Below are positions 16,180 through 24,726 of a DNA stretch of 64,000 nt, in pieces. Origin of the DNA: JACJWR01 sp964547485 (lineage in GTDB: Bacteria > Actinomycetota > Actinomycetes > S36-B12 > UBA10799); the NCBI GenBank assembly GCA_964547485.1, contig CAZJNU010000006.1:9490-73489 (forward strand). The letters are read 5' to 3'. A program made the translations under genes and the position numbers. The notes beneath the pieces were generated by a model. It was not told the DNA's origin. It did no database searches and worked only from the letters and a program-made list of their open reading frames with translations. Positions within the stretch are counted from its first letter, which is position 1; every line of letters starts with the position of its first letter.

Positions 16180-17540
16180 AGCTGGAGCCTCCGACTCAGA
16201 TCTGACGAGAACAGGTGGTTGGGGTCGACCGCCGCGCGGGCCCGCTGGAATTCAGCGAGTTGCGGGTAGCCGGCCGCGATGGTGCGACTGCTTGCCCGGG
16301 AGTCCTTGGCAAGGTAGAGCCGACCGCCGGAGTCGATGACCGCCGCGTCTAGTACGTCCAGCGTGTCGCCGAGGCCGGGGATGCCGGCGGGGATGTCCAA
16401 CGCCAGCGTCCAGCCGGCGCGGGGGAAACTCAGGTAGAAGTCATTCTCGGGCCCGAACCGCTTTAGCACGCTCAGGAAGGATGGCACGCCGATCCGCTGC
16501 AATTCCGTCAGCGCGTGCCCGACCAACCACGACTGGTCATCCGGCACCGCGAACTGATACTGCAGGAAGCCCCCGGGTCCGTAGACCCGGTTCCATTCCG
16601 ACACCCCATCCAGCGGATGGAAGAAGGCCGCAATGCTTTGAAGCTCATCGGTGCGATGCTTCGGCGCCTTCCGGAACCACGCCTCGTTGAACGCCCCGAC
16701 GGTCAGCTTGTTCAACAAGCCACCGGGCACCATCGACGGTGCCGTGGCCAGCATCGAGGGGTCGTAGGCCAACGGATCGCCGGCCTTGCCCGCAGGGAGC
16801 TGGTCGAGGCGTGCGTGTTCGCCGCTGGTGAGCACCCCCCGGCCAAACCTGGCACCCTTGGCGACCGAGTCGATCCAGGCCACCGAGTAGGTGTATTCCT
16901 CATCCGCGCGAACCATCTGGGCCATCAGGTCGTCCAGATCGGTGCACCGCTGAGTGTCCACTGAGATCAGCGAGGTCTCGATCGGCAGCATCGCGATGGT
17001 GGCGGTGAGGATGATGCCGGTCAGGCCCATCCCGCCGACGGTGGCGGCGAACAACTCACGGTCGGCCGGGTCCGCGGCGGTCGGGGTGACGGTCCGCAGC
17101 TGGCCGCTGGCCAGCAGGACGTCCATCGACGTCACGTGGGCGCCGAAGGTGCCTACCCGGTGATGGTTCTTGCCGTGGATATCGGCGGCGATTGCGCCCC
17201 CGACGGTGACATACCGGGTACCCGGAGTAACTGGCACGAACCAGCCGTGCGGGACAACTCTGCGCAGGATTTCATCCAGGCTGGTACCGGCATCAGCGGT
17301 CAACGTACCCGCTGCGGCGTCCAGCATGATCGTGCCGCCGGCGGGACGAATCACCAGCCCACCGCCGTTCTGCGCGGCATCCCCGTAGGCGCGGCCCAGT
17401 CCGCGGGCAAGCGCCCCGCGGGGACCGGCCGCGGTCAGCACGGCTGCAGCGCTATCCCCGGGCAGCAGCGATGCGACCGTTGACGTGCTGGGGGAGGTGC
17501 GACCCCACCCCGCGAGCAGTTCCTCTTTCATGATGACCAT
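16176..17540 (-). CDS. dprE1: decaprenylphospho-beta-D-ribofuranose 2-oxidase
   Basis: A 454-aa FAD-binding oxidase of the vanillyl-alcohol-oxidase type. I start it at ATG 17540, 5 nt after the UbiA stop; longer frames lie within ubiA. FAD-binding features are visible: GLGRAYGDAAQNGGG and VTVGGAIAADIHGKNHH. The active-site Lys is in YLAKDSR (Lys412). The position matching Cys387 of the mycobacterial enzyme, the residue bonded by benzothiazinones, reads Ala380 (WTLALDIP against WNICVDFP as I recall it). Converts decaprenylphosphoryl ribose to the 2-keto form, then reduced by DprE2. Confidence 0.92.
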   Translation of the reverse strand: MVIMKEELLAGWGRTSPSTSTVASLLPGDSAAAVLTAAGPRGALARGLGRAYGDAAQNGGGLVIRPAGGTIMLDAAAGTLTADAGTSLDEILRRVVPHGWFVPVTPGTRYVTVGGAIAADIHGKNHHRVGTFGAHVTSMDVLLASGQLRTVTPTAADPADRELFAATVGGMGLTGIILTATIAMLPIETSLISVDTQRCTDLDDLMAQMVRADEEYTYSVAWIDSVAKGARFGRGVLTSGEHARLDQLPAGKAGDPLAYDPSMLATAPSMVPGGLLNKLTVGAFNEAWFRKAPKHRTDELQSIAAFFHPLDGVSEWNRVYGPGGFLQYQFAVPDDQSWLVGHALTELQRIGVPSFLSVLKRFGPENDFYLSFPRAGWTLALDIPAGIPGLGDTLDVLDAAVIDSGGRLYLAKDSRASSRTIAAGYPQLAEFQRARAAVDPNHLFSSDLSRRLQL

Positions 17541-17545
17541 TGCTG

Positions 17546-18421
17546 TCAGACCCCCAACGCGCCTAGTCCAAAGGTGACGACCCACAACACGCCCATGCCG
17601 AGCAGCGTGCGGTCAGAAAGTACAACGCGATCCGGCGCCTCGGCGGTGTCCCGGTCGATGTCCACCGCGTAGCGCATGATCGCCAGCACGAACGGGATGA
17701 TGCTGAGCTTCGCCCAGGGCAAGGTTGACTGCACCACGGCGACTTCGAATGCCCACAGACAGTAGGCCGTGATCGTCACAGAGGCGGCCGTCGCCCAGAC
17801 GAATCGGAGATAGCCGGGGGTGTAGCCGGTGAGCACCCGGCGGGTGGTTTTGGGTGCTCCCTCCGATGCCGCGAGCGCCACATTGAGTTCACTGGATCGC
17901 TTCCCTGCGGCCATGAACAGCGAACCGAAGCCCGCCACGATGAGGAACCAACTCGACACCGCGATCCCGGTGGCTGCGGCACCCGCGATGGCGCGCAACA
18001 GGAACCCGAGGGCAAGGAAGGCCATCTCGATGACCGGCTCGTGTTTGAGCCACAGGGAGTAGGACAGGGTCACGATCACGTAGGCGGCCAGCACCACGGC
18101 CAGTTCAGGTGCGACCAGCAGAGCGATCAACTCGCCGACGACGATGAGCACCGCAGCGGCAATCAGGGCTGCCCGCGGCGCGAGTTCGCCGGCGGCGATC
18201 GGCCGGGTGTATTTGGTCGGATGGGCGCGGTCCGCCTCGGCGTCGACCATGTCGTTGATCAGATACGTGGCACTGGCTGCCAGACAGAACACGATGAACG
18301 CGGCCACTGTCTGCAGCAGAATCGTCGGGGCGAGAAGTTGGCCCGCAGCCAGCGGCACCGCGGCCACCAGGACGTTCTTAGTCCACTGGTGCGGTCGCAT
18401 GGCGCGGAGCAAGGGGGGCAT
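17546..18421 (-). CDS. ubiA: UbiA-family decaprenyl-phosphate phosphoribosyltransferase
   Basis: A 291-aa integral membrane prenyltransferase with about nine transmembrane helices. Motif 1 is NDMVDAEADRAHPTK, with the Asp residues that bind Mg and the phosphates; motif 2 is SYSLWLKHEPVIEM. Together with dprE1 and dprE2 downstream this supports the mycobacterial Rv3806c role: transfer of phosphoribosyl from PRPP to decaprenyl phosphate, the first step of decaprenylphosphoryl arabinose synthesis. The ATG at 18421 is preferred to a TTG two codons upstream. No clear leaderless -10 was found in front of it. A separate phosphatase for the product is not in the cluster. Confidence 0.9.
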   Translation of the reverse strand: MPPLLRAMRPHQWTKNVLVAAVPLAAGQLLAPTILLQTVAAFIVFCLAASATYLINDMVDAEADRAHPTKYTRPIAAGELAPRAALIAAAVLIVVGELIALLVAPELAVVLAAYVIVTLSYSLWLKHEPVIEMAFLALGFLLRAIAGAAATGIAVSSWFLIVAGFGSLFMAAGKRSSELNVALAASEGAPKTTRRVLTGYTPGYLRFVWATAASVTITAYCLWAFEVAVVQSTLPWAKLSIIPFVLAIMRYAVDIDRDTAEAPDRVVLSDRTLLGMGVLWVVTFGLGALGV

Positions 18422-18538
18422 TGCCAAGGCTGCCGGTCTCCTCGTCCGTGTTGCTGAATCGATCGTGGGCCGGACAATCTGCGGGCGAGACAGCCGGGTC
18501 GTGCGAGTGGTTCTGGTGGTGCGGGTAGTGCGCGCTTG

Positions 18539-18979
18539 CTAGGCGTCCCGCAATAGACAGGTTAGTCGAGCGGTGCAGACTGGCCGACCCGCGTCGTCGG
18601 TGATCTTGATCTCGTAGCTGGCCAGCGTCCGCCCCCGGGAGAGCGGCGTCGCGGCCGCGTGCACGTGCCCTTCGCGGGCGCCGCGGTGGTGGCTGGCGTT
18701 CAACTCGATGCCCATCACTATCCGGTCAGGTCCGGCGTGCATGGCTGCCGCCACCGAACCGACCGTCTCGGCCAGCACCGCCGAAGCGCCACCGTGGAGC
18801 AGTCCGTAAGGCTGCGTGTTGCCCGCGACCGGCATGGTCGCCGTCACCAGATCCGGGGAGACGTGTACATACTGAATCCCCATCTTCTCGACCAATGAGT
18901 CGACCGACATGTCGTTCATCCCGCGGGCGGCCTCGGCGGGACTCGGAAGGTCGACGGGCCAGGTTGGTGGTTCGCTCAT
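18539..18979 (-). CDS. PaaI-type hotdog-fold thioesterase
   Basis: A 146-aa hotdog protein with the PaaI/YbgC-like core: NTQPYGLLHGGASAVLAETVGSVAA, containing the catalytic HGG and acidic residue, then IELNASHHRGAREGHVHA and the closing strands TLASYEIKITDDAGRPVCTARLT. It would hydrolyse acyl-CoA or aryl-CoA esters in the cytosol; the substrate is unknown. It stands alone upstream of the UbiA operon, with its own TAGGGT element (18986-18991) exactly 6 nt before ATG 18979, a leaderless arrangement. Confidence 0.85.
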   Translation of the reverse strand: MSEPPTWPVDLPSPAEAARGMNDMSVDSLVEKMGIQYVHVSPDLVTATMPVAGNTQPYGLLHGGASAVLAETVGSVAAAMHAGPDRIVMGIELNASHHRGAREGHVHAAATPLSRGRTLASYEIKITDDAGRPVCTARLTCLLRDA

Positions 18980-19125
18980 GATGCCACCCTAATCGCGACT
19001 CGAGGGACGGCTCCGAGACCCTAGACACCGCGATGTGGGTCGGGCACAGGTCGACGAGCCTCGTTGGCCGAATCCCGGACGGCGTCGCGTGGATGTTGCC
19101 GGTGTCAATTCTCGCCGGTTTGGCT

Positions 19126-19305
19126 CGCGCCCGGGGCCGCACTGGCGGGCGCAAGCCCAAAGTGACACCTGAGGTGATCGACAAAGCCCAACGCATGTAC
19201 GACTCACGAAAATTCAGCCTGGCTGAGATCGCACACACTTCGACGTCATCCCGATAACCATCCACCGCAACATCCGCACCGACCAATCGGTCGGCCAGAA
19301 GTCGA
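19126..19305 (+). pseudogene. C-terminal remnant of a serine recombinase/resolvase
   Basis: RGRTGGRKPKVTPEVIDKAQ then RMYDSRKFSLAEIAHT matches the linker and helix-turn-helix DNA-binding end of Hin/Tn3-type resolvases (usually RxxGRP then a helix and EIA). The rest of the helix-turn-helix, FDVIPITIHRNIR, continues in a different frame from about 19230, so a frameshift has occurred. The catalytic domain is missing upstream. The remnant lies in a 440-bp gap just before a toxin-antitoxin module, a sign of past mobile-element activity. Confidence 0.7.
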
Positions 19306-19406
19306 AACGCCGAACCACGGCAGCGAGCAGGAGATCGCGGTGAGCCTGTCCAAGAGCACCATCTGGCCAGGCATTAGGCCACCCGCCGGCGAGGCAGCTT
19401 TCGGCG

Positions 19407-19412
19407 TAGAGT
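19407..19412 (+). promoter_or_regulatory. -10 hexamer TAGAGT before the 57-aa antitoxin gene
   Basis: TAGAGT, then 7 nt, then ATG 19420; supports the small gene as real. Confidence 0.55.
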
Positions 19413-19419
19413 CCTTGGT

Positions 19420-19593
19420 ATGAGTGCGCAGCCTGACGAGCCGAGCATCGTCGTAGTCATTGATGATCCGAACGCGGACAAGCTCGTCCCGTTCACCGAA
19501 TGGCTGGCTCTTGTCGGGGTGAAGGCGCCAGTCACATTGCCCAAGCCCGCCGCGCTTTATCTGGATGAGGCCAGGGAGGCCGGTGAAGTGTGA
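19420..19593 (+). CDS. 57-aa putative antitoxin of PIN toxin module
   Basis: A short gene (ATG to TGA) whose product begins MSAQPDEPSIVVVIDDP and ends YLDEAREAGEV. It is acidic, with the pattern VPFTEWLALVGVKAPVTLP in the middle. It has a leaderless promoter and its stop overlaps the start of the PIN toxin by 4 nt (GTGTGA), the standard antitoxin-toxin coupling. I do not recognise a DNA-binding fold in it, so identification as the antitoxin rests on position, size and overlap. Confidence 0.7.
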   Translation: MSAQPDEPSIVVVIDDPNADKLVPFTEWLALVGVKAPVTLPKPAALYLDEAREAGEV

Positions 19594-19997
19594 GCCCGGT
19601 TGTCCTCGACGCTTCGGCAGCCGTCGAAATCATCCTGAACACCGTCACAGGCCAGCAACTCAAATCCCGCGTCGCAACTGACGACGTGTGGGTGCCTGAA
19701 CATTTCTACATCGAAATTGCTGGCGTCTTTCGGCGGATGCAACGCAACGGTGCGATCACCACGACCAACGCAGGCGAGGCATTCACCGAACTGATCACGC
19801 TGCGGGCCAATCGTGCCCAAGTCAAGACGCTCCTTCCTGCGGCGTGGGCGATTCGCGCCAACATCACCGTTGCGGACGCTGTTTACGTCGTCCTGGCTCA
19901 GCAGCTAACCGCTCCGCTCGTCACCGGCGACAACCGTCTTGCCCGCGCACCATCGCAGGCCCTCGGCGGAATTCAGGTCATCAGCCCAAGCGGCTAA
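19590..19997 (+). CDS. vapC: PIN-domain ribonuclease toxin (VapC-like)
   Basis: A 135-aa PIN-domain protein. The four acidic positions are visible: VVLDASAAVEIIL at the N-terminus, FYIEIAGVFRRM, TVADAVYVVLAQ, and LVTGDNRLARAP. It starts at GTG 19590 within the stop region of the upstream small gene. It would act as an endoribonuclease restrained by that antitoxin. It is the second PIN module in the window; the two toxins are clearly different in sequence, so this is not a recent duplication. Confidence 0.9.
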   Translation: MSPVVLDASAAVEIILNTVTGQQLKSRVATDDVWVPEHFYIEIAGVFRRMQRNGAITTTNAGEAFTELITLRANRAQVKTLLPAAWAIRANITVADAVYVVLAQQLTAPLVTGDNRLARAPSQALGGIQVISPSG

Positions 19998-20420
19998 CTC
20001 AAACGAGGCGAAGCTGACCGGCGACAAACTGATCGGTAACGGTCTAACCGACCTTGATCACAAGCTGCACGCAAACGAGCAATTACGGTCGCGCGTTTCA
20101 GGCCTCAATATGGAGGACGGGGTTGTGGGGGAACCGGGCGCCCAATCGCGTGTCCGAAACCTCAAGCGACCGAAACCCAGCGATGAGACGTTTTCGGGCG
20201 GACCCAACTACTGATGACATGTGGCAGTAAAGGGTCGGCCAAATGATGAAACCTGAGGTTTGCACGCGTGCCCGGCTTCCAAGATCATCGCTAGCGCTAA
20301 CCGCTGCACGAATCCTCCCCGAACCCCCGACCCCCGACCCCGGACCATACTTCGCGCTGGGGCAGCAGCGGCGCTGGCTGGTCGACAGTGCGGTGGCTGA
20401 CCCCTGCGACCGCCACCCCC
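19998..20420. other. 423-bp gap before polA with no gene seen
   Basis: Short frames exist on both strands but none has a family pattern, a ribosome site or a leaderless promoter. It begins with an AC/AG-mixed stretch less GC-rich than the neighbours. The polA -10 is at its right end. Confidence 0.5.
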
Positions 20421-20426
20421 TAGGAT
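20421..20426 (+). promoter_or_regulatory. -10 hexamer TAGGAT of polA, leaderless geometry
   Basis: TAGGAT, then 7 nt, then GTG 20434. Confidence 0.55.
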
Positions 20427-20433
20427 CGGGCAG

Positions 20434-23121
20434 GTGAACCCCGCGCCGAGTCAGCCCGAGGCGATACACCGCCGTCTCCTTCTCCTGGACGGCCACTCGC
20501 TGGCCTACCGAGCCTTCTACGCGCTCCCGGTGGAGAACTTCTCAACCACCACCGGCCAGGCCACCAACGCCGTCTACGGGTTCACCTCGATGCTCATCAA
20601 CGTCCTCCGGGACGAGCGGCCGACTCACGTCGCGGTCGCCTTCGACGTCTCCCGGGTGACCTTCCGCACCGAGGCCTTTCCCGCCTACAAGGCCACCCGG
20701 TCCGCCTCGCCCGCCGAGTTTGCCGGCCAGGTGGAACTGACCAAGAATGTGCTGACGGCCCTTGGTATCCCGTCATTGGCCGTCGATGGATTCGAGGCTG
20801 ACGACATAATCGCGACCCTCGCCACGGAGGCCGAGAACGCCGATTTTGAGGTATTGGTGGTGACCGGGGATCGGGATGCGTTTCAGCTCATCGACGAGAA
20901 CGTGACGGTGCTGTACCCGGTCCGGGGCGTGTCGGAGCTTGCCCGGATGGACCCGGCCGCCGTGACGGCCAAGTACGGCCTGGCCCCTGAGCGCTATGCC
21001 GACTTCGCGGCTCTTCGTGGCGACAAATCCGACAATCTGCCCGGGATCCCCGGCGTGGGGGAGAAGACAGCGACCAAGTGGATCACCACCTATGGCGGGC
21101 TCGACGGCCTCGTCGCGCGCGCGGAGGAGGTGCCCGGCAAGGTCGGGGACTCGCTGCGTGAGCACCTTGGCCAGGTGCTCACCAATAGGCAGTTGACCGA
21201 GTTGGTGCGTGATGTGCCGCTGGACCTGTCGGTCGCAGAACTGGAATGGCACGGCTTCGATCGGGACTCGGTCCACGAGGTGTTCGATGCCCTCGAGTTC
21301 CAGGTCCTGCGCGGCCGACTGATCGACTACTTCAGCGACGAGGACTCCACCACCACTGATCGCACGATTGAGGTCACGCTGAGCTCGGAGCCGGTTCCCG
21401 CATGGCTGGCCGCGCACGGAGGCGGTCCGGTGGGACTGGTGGTGGCGGGTCGCTGGGGTCGGGGCACAGGTGAGGTGGACTCGCTCAGTCTGGCCGCGGC
21501 AGGAGCCGACGTGCTGGCTGTGGACCTGCGGGAGGCGTCTGAGGCAGACACCGACGCGCTGGCCGGCTGGCTTGCCGACCCTGACGCCGAGAAGGTGATG
21601 CACGACGCCAAAGGTCCGCTGCTGGCGCTACTGGCCCGCGGGTGGCAGGTCCGTGGACTCGTGATGGACACGGCACTGGCCGCGTACCTTCTGCTCCCCG
21701 GTCAGCGCACCTTCGAGATCGCCGACCTGGTCGCGCGGTTCTGCGGTATCGACCTGACCCCGCCCACCGACGACGCCGGACAGCTGTCGCTGGCAGGGCT
21801 CGATCAGGAGTCCACCGTGTTGCCGCGGGCGCAGGAGGCCGCCGCGCTGCTGCCGCTCGAGGCGGAGTTCTCCGGGCAACTGGCGGAACGGGACAGCCTG
21901 GAGCTACTCCGGGAGGTGGAGTTGCCGGTGTTGGCCGTGTTGGCGGAGATGGAACGCGACGGTATCGCCGCCGATCGGGTCTACCTGACCGAGCTCGAGG
22001 CGACCTATGCCGCGTCCCAGCGTGAAGCCGAGGCCAGCGCACACGATCTGGCCGGCCGCGAATTCAACCTCGGCTCCCCGAAACAACTGCAGGAGATCCT
22101 GTTCGGCGAACGGCAGCTGCCCAAGACCAAGAAGATCAAGACCGGCTACACCACCGACGCCGATGCCCTCAACGACCTCTTCACCCGCACCGGCGATCCG
22201 CTGTTGGAGGCGATTCTGCGGTACCGCGACGTGTCGAAGTTGCGACAGACGGTGGCTGGTTTGCTCCCGCTGATCGACGCCGGGAGTCGCATCCACACCA
22301 CCTTCAACCAGATGGTGGCGGCCACCGGTCGACTCTCGAGCACCGACCCCAACTTGCAGAACATCCCGATCCGAACCGCCGAAGGCCGCCAGATCAGGGC
22401 CGGCTTCGTGGTCGGCGAAGGTTACGAGACGCTTCTCACCGCCGACTACAGCCAAATCGAGATGCGGATCATGGCGCATCTCTCAGGTGACGAGGGTCTG
22501 ATCGACGCCTTCCGGCAGGGCGAGGACCTGCACACCACTGTCGGCTCCCGGGTGTTCGGCGTGCCGGCGACCGAAATCGACGCCGAGCAGCGACGACGAA
22601 TCAAGGCGATGTCCTACGGCCTGGCTTACGGACTCTCCGCGTTCGGACTCGCCGCGCAACTGGGGATCTCCCGGACTGAGGCGCAGGCGCTGATGGACGA
22701 ATACTTTCTGCGGTTCGGGGGAGTGCGCGACTACCTGGCGGCAGTGGTCGAACGGGCCCGCGCGACCGGCTGGACCGAGACCGTGATGGGGCGTCGACGC
22801 TACCTGCCCGATCTGAACAGCGACAACTGGCAGCGGCGACAGATGGCCGAGCGGATGGCGTTAAACGCGCCCATCCAGGGATCGGCAGCGGACCTGGTGA
22901 AAGTGGCGATGCTGCGGGTCCATGCCGCGTTGGCGGCGGCCGGGTTGCGATCGCGACAACTGCTGCAGGTCCACGACGAACTGGTGTTGGAGGTGGCACC
23001 CAGGGAAGCCGACGACGTCGCCGAGATCGTCCGCCGCGAAATGGGGGCCGCCTATCCGCTCGACGTGCCGTTGGAGGTCTCCATCGGCACCGGGCGCACC
23101 TGGGCCGACGCCGGGCACTGA
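20434..23121 (+). CDS. polA: DNA polymerase I
   Basis: An 895-aa polymerase. Residues about 10-300 are the 5'-3' exonuclease/flap nuclease (DGHSLAYRAFYALP, FEADDIIATLA, TGDRDAFQL, GDKSDNLPGIPGVGEKTA). The middle region is a proofreading-like fold that has lost its catalytic acids: DxE reads DLR, and the last Asp is replaced, as in other actinobacterial PolA, so no 3'-5' exonuclease is expected. The C-terminal half is the polymerase with motif A DYSQIEMRIMAHLSG (Asp671), the O-helix RRRIKAMSYGLAYG and motif C VHDELV (Asp848). It works in Okazaki-fragment processing and repair. Confidence 0.97.
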   Translation: MNPAPSQPEAIHRRLLLLDGHSLAYRAFYALPVENFSTTTGQATNAVYGFTSMLINVLRDERPTHVAVAFDVSRVTFRTEAFPAYKATRSASPAEFAGQVELTKNVLTALGIPSLAVDGFEADDIIATLATEAENADFEVLVVTGDRDAFQLIDENVTVLYPVRGVSELARMDPAAVTAKYGLAPERYADFAALRGDKSDNLPGIPGVGEKTATKWITTYGGLDGLVARAEEVPGKVGDSLREHLGQVLTNRQLTELVRDVPLDLSVAELEWHGFDRDSVHEVFDALEFQVLRGRLIDYFSDEDSTTTDRTIEVTLSSEPVPAWLAAHGGGPVGLVVAGRWGRGTGEVDSLSLAAAGADVLAVDLREASEADTDALAGWLADPDAEKVMHDAKGPLLALLARGWQVRGLVMDTALAAYLLLPGQRTFEIADLVARFCGIDLTPPTDDAGQLSLAGLDQESTVLPRAQEAAALLPLEAEFSGQLAERDSLELLREVELPVLAVLAEMERDGIAADRVYLTELEATYAASQREAEASAHDLAGREFNLGSPKQLQEILFGERQLPKTKKIKTGYTTDADALNDLFTRTGDPLLEAILRYRDVSKLRQTVAGLLPLIDAGSRIHTTFNQMVAATGRLSSTDPNLQNIPIRTAEGRQIRAGFVVGEGYETLLTADYSQIEMRIMAHLSGDEGLIDAFRQGEDLHTTVGSRVFGVPATEIDAEQRRRIKAMSYGLAYGLSAFGLAAQLGISRTEAQALMDEYFLRFGGVRDYLAAVVERARATGWTETVMGRRRYLPDLNSDNWQRRQMAERMALNAPIQGSAADLVKVAMLRVHAALAAAGLRSRQLLQVHDELVLEVAPREADDVAEIVRREMGAAYPLDVPLEVSIGTGRTWADAGH

Positions 23122-23142
23122 CCCGTCGAACCGCTCGGCAGC

Positions 23143-23658
23143 TCAGGTGTAGCCGTCGGCCTGCAGGTCGAAGAGGAGTTGCTGCGCTGCCCGTAGTTGG
23201 TCCGCTTCGTCTGCTTCGTCGGGCTCACCCATCCAGGTGGCATGGAGAACCTCGAAGCCGTCCGCCCGCAGGGCGTCCACGACCACCGGGTCGTCGTCCA
23301 CGATGAGGTCCACGCCGGCTCGGTCGCGGAGCCGCCGGGCGACCGCCAGCTTCGTCAGACGGCCGGGTCGACGGTCGCGGTCCGGGCGCATGAACAGTTG
23401 GGCTGCAGGCAGACCCTGGGCCGTGAGCCACGCCGACGTCGCGGCCCGGCATCGCTCCGGTCGTCCGGTCGAATAGACGACGTGCCGTCCGAGCGACAGC
23501 TGCTCGTCGATCAGGTCGCGCCCCTGCGCCAGCAGCGGGTCGTCCGGGGCAAGAGCGAAGAACTGCTCCCAGTCCTTCGGGGTGGTACGGATGGCAGACA
23601 GTCTGTGGCGCACGTCGGCCAGGACACCATCGATGTCGAAGATCGCGAACCGAGCCAC
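23143..23658 (-). CDS. HAD-superfamily phosphatase, polynucleotide-kinase-phosphatase-like
   Basis: A 171-aa HAD protein with motif I FDIDGVLAD (nucleophile Asp8, general acid Asp10), motif II YSTGRPERCR, motif III Lys in KLAVARRL and motif IV VDDDPVVVDAL. The motif I wording and the short cap-less layout resemble the phosphatase half of polynucleotide kinase-phosphatase and related actinobacterial proteins. The substrate is not known. TAGCGT (23665-23670) lies 6 nt upstream of GTG 23658. It converges on polA and is divergent from the DUF4442 gene. Confidence 0.82.
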   Translation of the reverse strand: MARFAIFDIDGVLADVRHRLSAIRTTPKDWEQFFALAPDDPLLAQGRDLIDEQLSLGRHVVYSTGRPERCRAATSAWLTAQGLPAAQLFMRPDRDRRPGRLTKLAVARRLRDRAGVDLIVDDDPVVVDALRADGFEVLHATWMGEPDEADEADQLRAAQQLLFDLQADGYT

Positions 23659-23664
23659 AGCGGG

Positions 23665-23692
23665 ACGCTAGCGCACAGCCGCGGAATACGCT
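23665..23692. promoter_or_regulatory. divergent pair of leaderless -10 elements (HAD and DUF4442 genes)
   Basis: TAGCGT on the minus strand (23670-23665) serves GTG 23658 with a 6-nt gap, and TACGCT on the plus strand (23687-23692) serves ATG 23700 with a 7-nt gap. The two start codons are only 41 bp apart, so the promoters must overlap in their -35 regions. Confidence 0.6.
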
Positions 23693-23699
23693 GGTGGGC

Positions 23700-24158
23700 A
23701 TGGCCATCGATTTCGAGACAGTGCGCACGAGTATGCCGACCGCCGTCCCCATGATGGGAACGCTGAACATTAAGTTTCTGGAGCTGGAATCGCAACGGTG
23801 TCTGCTCCGGTTGCCCGACAGTGCGGAATATCACAATCACATCGGTGGCCCCCACGCCGGCGCGATGTTCACGCTGGCCGAGTCCGCATCCGGTGCCCTG
23901 GTGCTGACGAATTTCGGGGATCGCCTTGCCGAGGCGACGCCGCTGGCGGTGGAGGCGACGATCCGCTACCTGAAGGTGGCGATGGGTGACGTTACTGCAG
24001 AGGCCACGATGGCCAGTGACCCTGCGGACGTACTCGCCGAACTGGCCGCCGGCAGCCGGCCGGAATTTGAGGTGGTGGTCACGATCCGTGACCGCGACGG
24101 TGTCGACACCGGCATCATGACGGTGCTGTGGACGCTCCGGCCGAACCGCCGGAGGTAG
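23700..24158 (+). CDS. DUF4442 hotdog-fold protein
   Basis: A 152-aa hotdog-fold protein of the DUF4442/YiiD-C type. Recognised from NIKFLELESQRCLLRLPDS, then YHNHIGGPHAGAMFTLAESASGALV with a hotdog central helix, and a long strand pair ending LWTLRPN. Likely an acyl-CoA or acyl-ACP binding or thioesterase protein of unknown substrate. ATG 23700 is favoured over GTG 23694 because the -10 hexamer sits 7 nt before it. Its 3' end overlaps the 3' end of the convergent cheB-like gene by 44 nt. Confidence 0.8.
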   Translation: MAIDFETVRTSMPTAVPMMGTLNIKFLELESQRCLLRLPDSAEYHNHIGGPHAGAMFTLAESASGALVLTNFGDRLAEATPLAVEATIRYLKVAMGDVTAEATMASDPADVLAELAAGSRPEFEVVVTIRDRDGVDTGIMTVLWTLRPNRRR

Positions 24159-24726
24159 CTCCGGCGACCCTGGCGGCCAGGCCGAGCGGATCGGCGAACT
24201 CCACCCCTGGCTCTGTCGCCAGTGCCCGCACGAGCACCGGCTGCGAGACAAGCGCCGGGTCGACCGCGAGCACCCGGCCACCCGCGGCCAACACCTGTCG
24301 AGCGCCCGCCAACCCGTCGTTGTTCGCACAGCTGAGCCCCACCACGGTGGCAGCGGAACCGAAGGCGTCGGCGGCGCTTTCGAAGGCGGAATCGATCGAC
24401 GGAATGCTGTAGCTCTGGCGCGGTTCCGACGACAGCGTCGGCCCACTGCGGCCGATCAGCGTGTGGTACCCCGGGGGGGCCAGGTAGACCTGATCCGGTC
24501 GGTAGTAGGTCAGGTCCTCAACCTCGACAACCTCCAGCCGACCCACCCGACCCAGTCGATGGGCCAGTGCGGCGCCGGCCCGGACGTCCATCCCGCGGTG
24601 CAGGATGAACACCACCGGAATTGCCAGCAACGGCGGAAGCTTGGTCAGAATCGCTTCCACCTGACCCATCGAGCCAGCGCTGCCGCCGATGACGACCACC
24701 CCGTCGGCCTCTGCCCGGGTGGTCAC
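24115..24726 (-). CDS. cheB: stand-alone CheB-type methylesterase domain
   Basis: A 203-aa protein consisting only of the CheB C-terminal catalytic domain, without the receiver that normally regulates it. The triad is visible: Ser16 in VIGGSAGSMG, His43 in ILHRGMDV and Asp137 in CANNDGLAGA. It would remove methyl groups from, or deamidate, Glu/Gln side chains of a receptor-like partner. It starts at GTG 24726 with a GTGA overlap with cheR. No chemoreceptor, CheA or CheW is in the window, so the target is probably the kinase encoded upstream or another sensor, and motility need not be involved. Confidence 0.85.
   Translation of the reverse strand: MTTRAEADGVVVIGGSAGSMGQVEAILTKLPPLLAIPVVFILHRGMDVRAGAALAHRLGRVGRLEVVEVEDLTYYRPDQVYLAPPGYHTLIGRSGPTLSSEPRQSYSIPSIDSAFESAADAFGSAATVVGLSCANNDGLAGARQVLAAGGRVLAVDPALVSQPVLVRALATEPGVEFADPLGLAARVAGATSGGSAGASTAPS

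Noticed and set aside
19126..19305. Active transposon or integron
   Set aside because: No terminal inverted repeats, catalytic domain or attC-like sites are seen, only a short frameshifted remnant.
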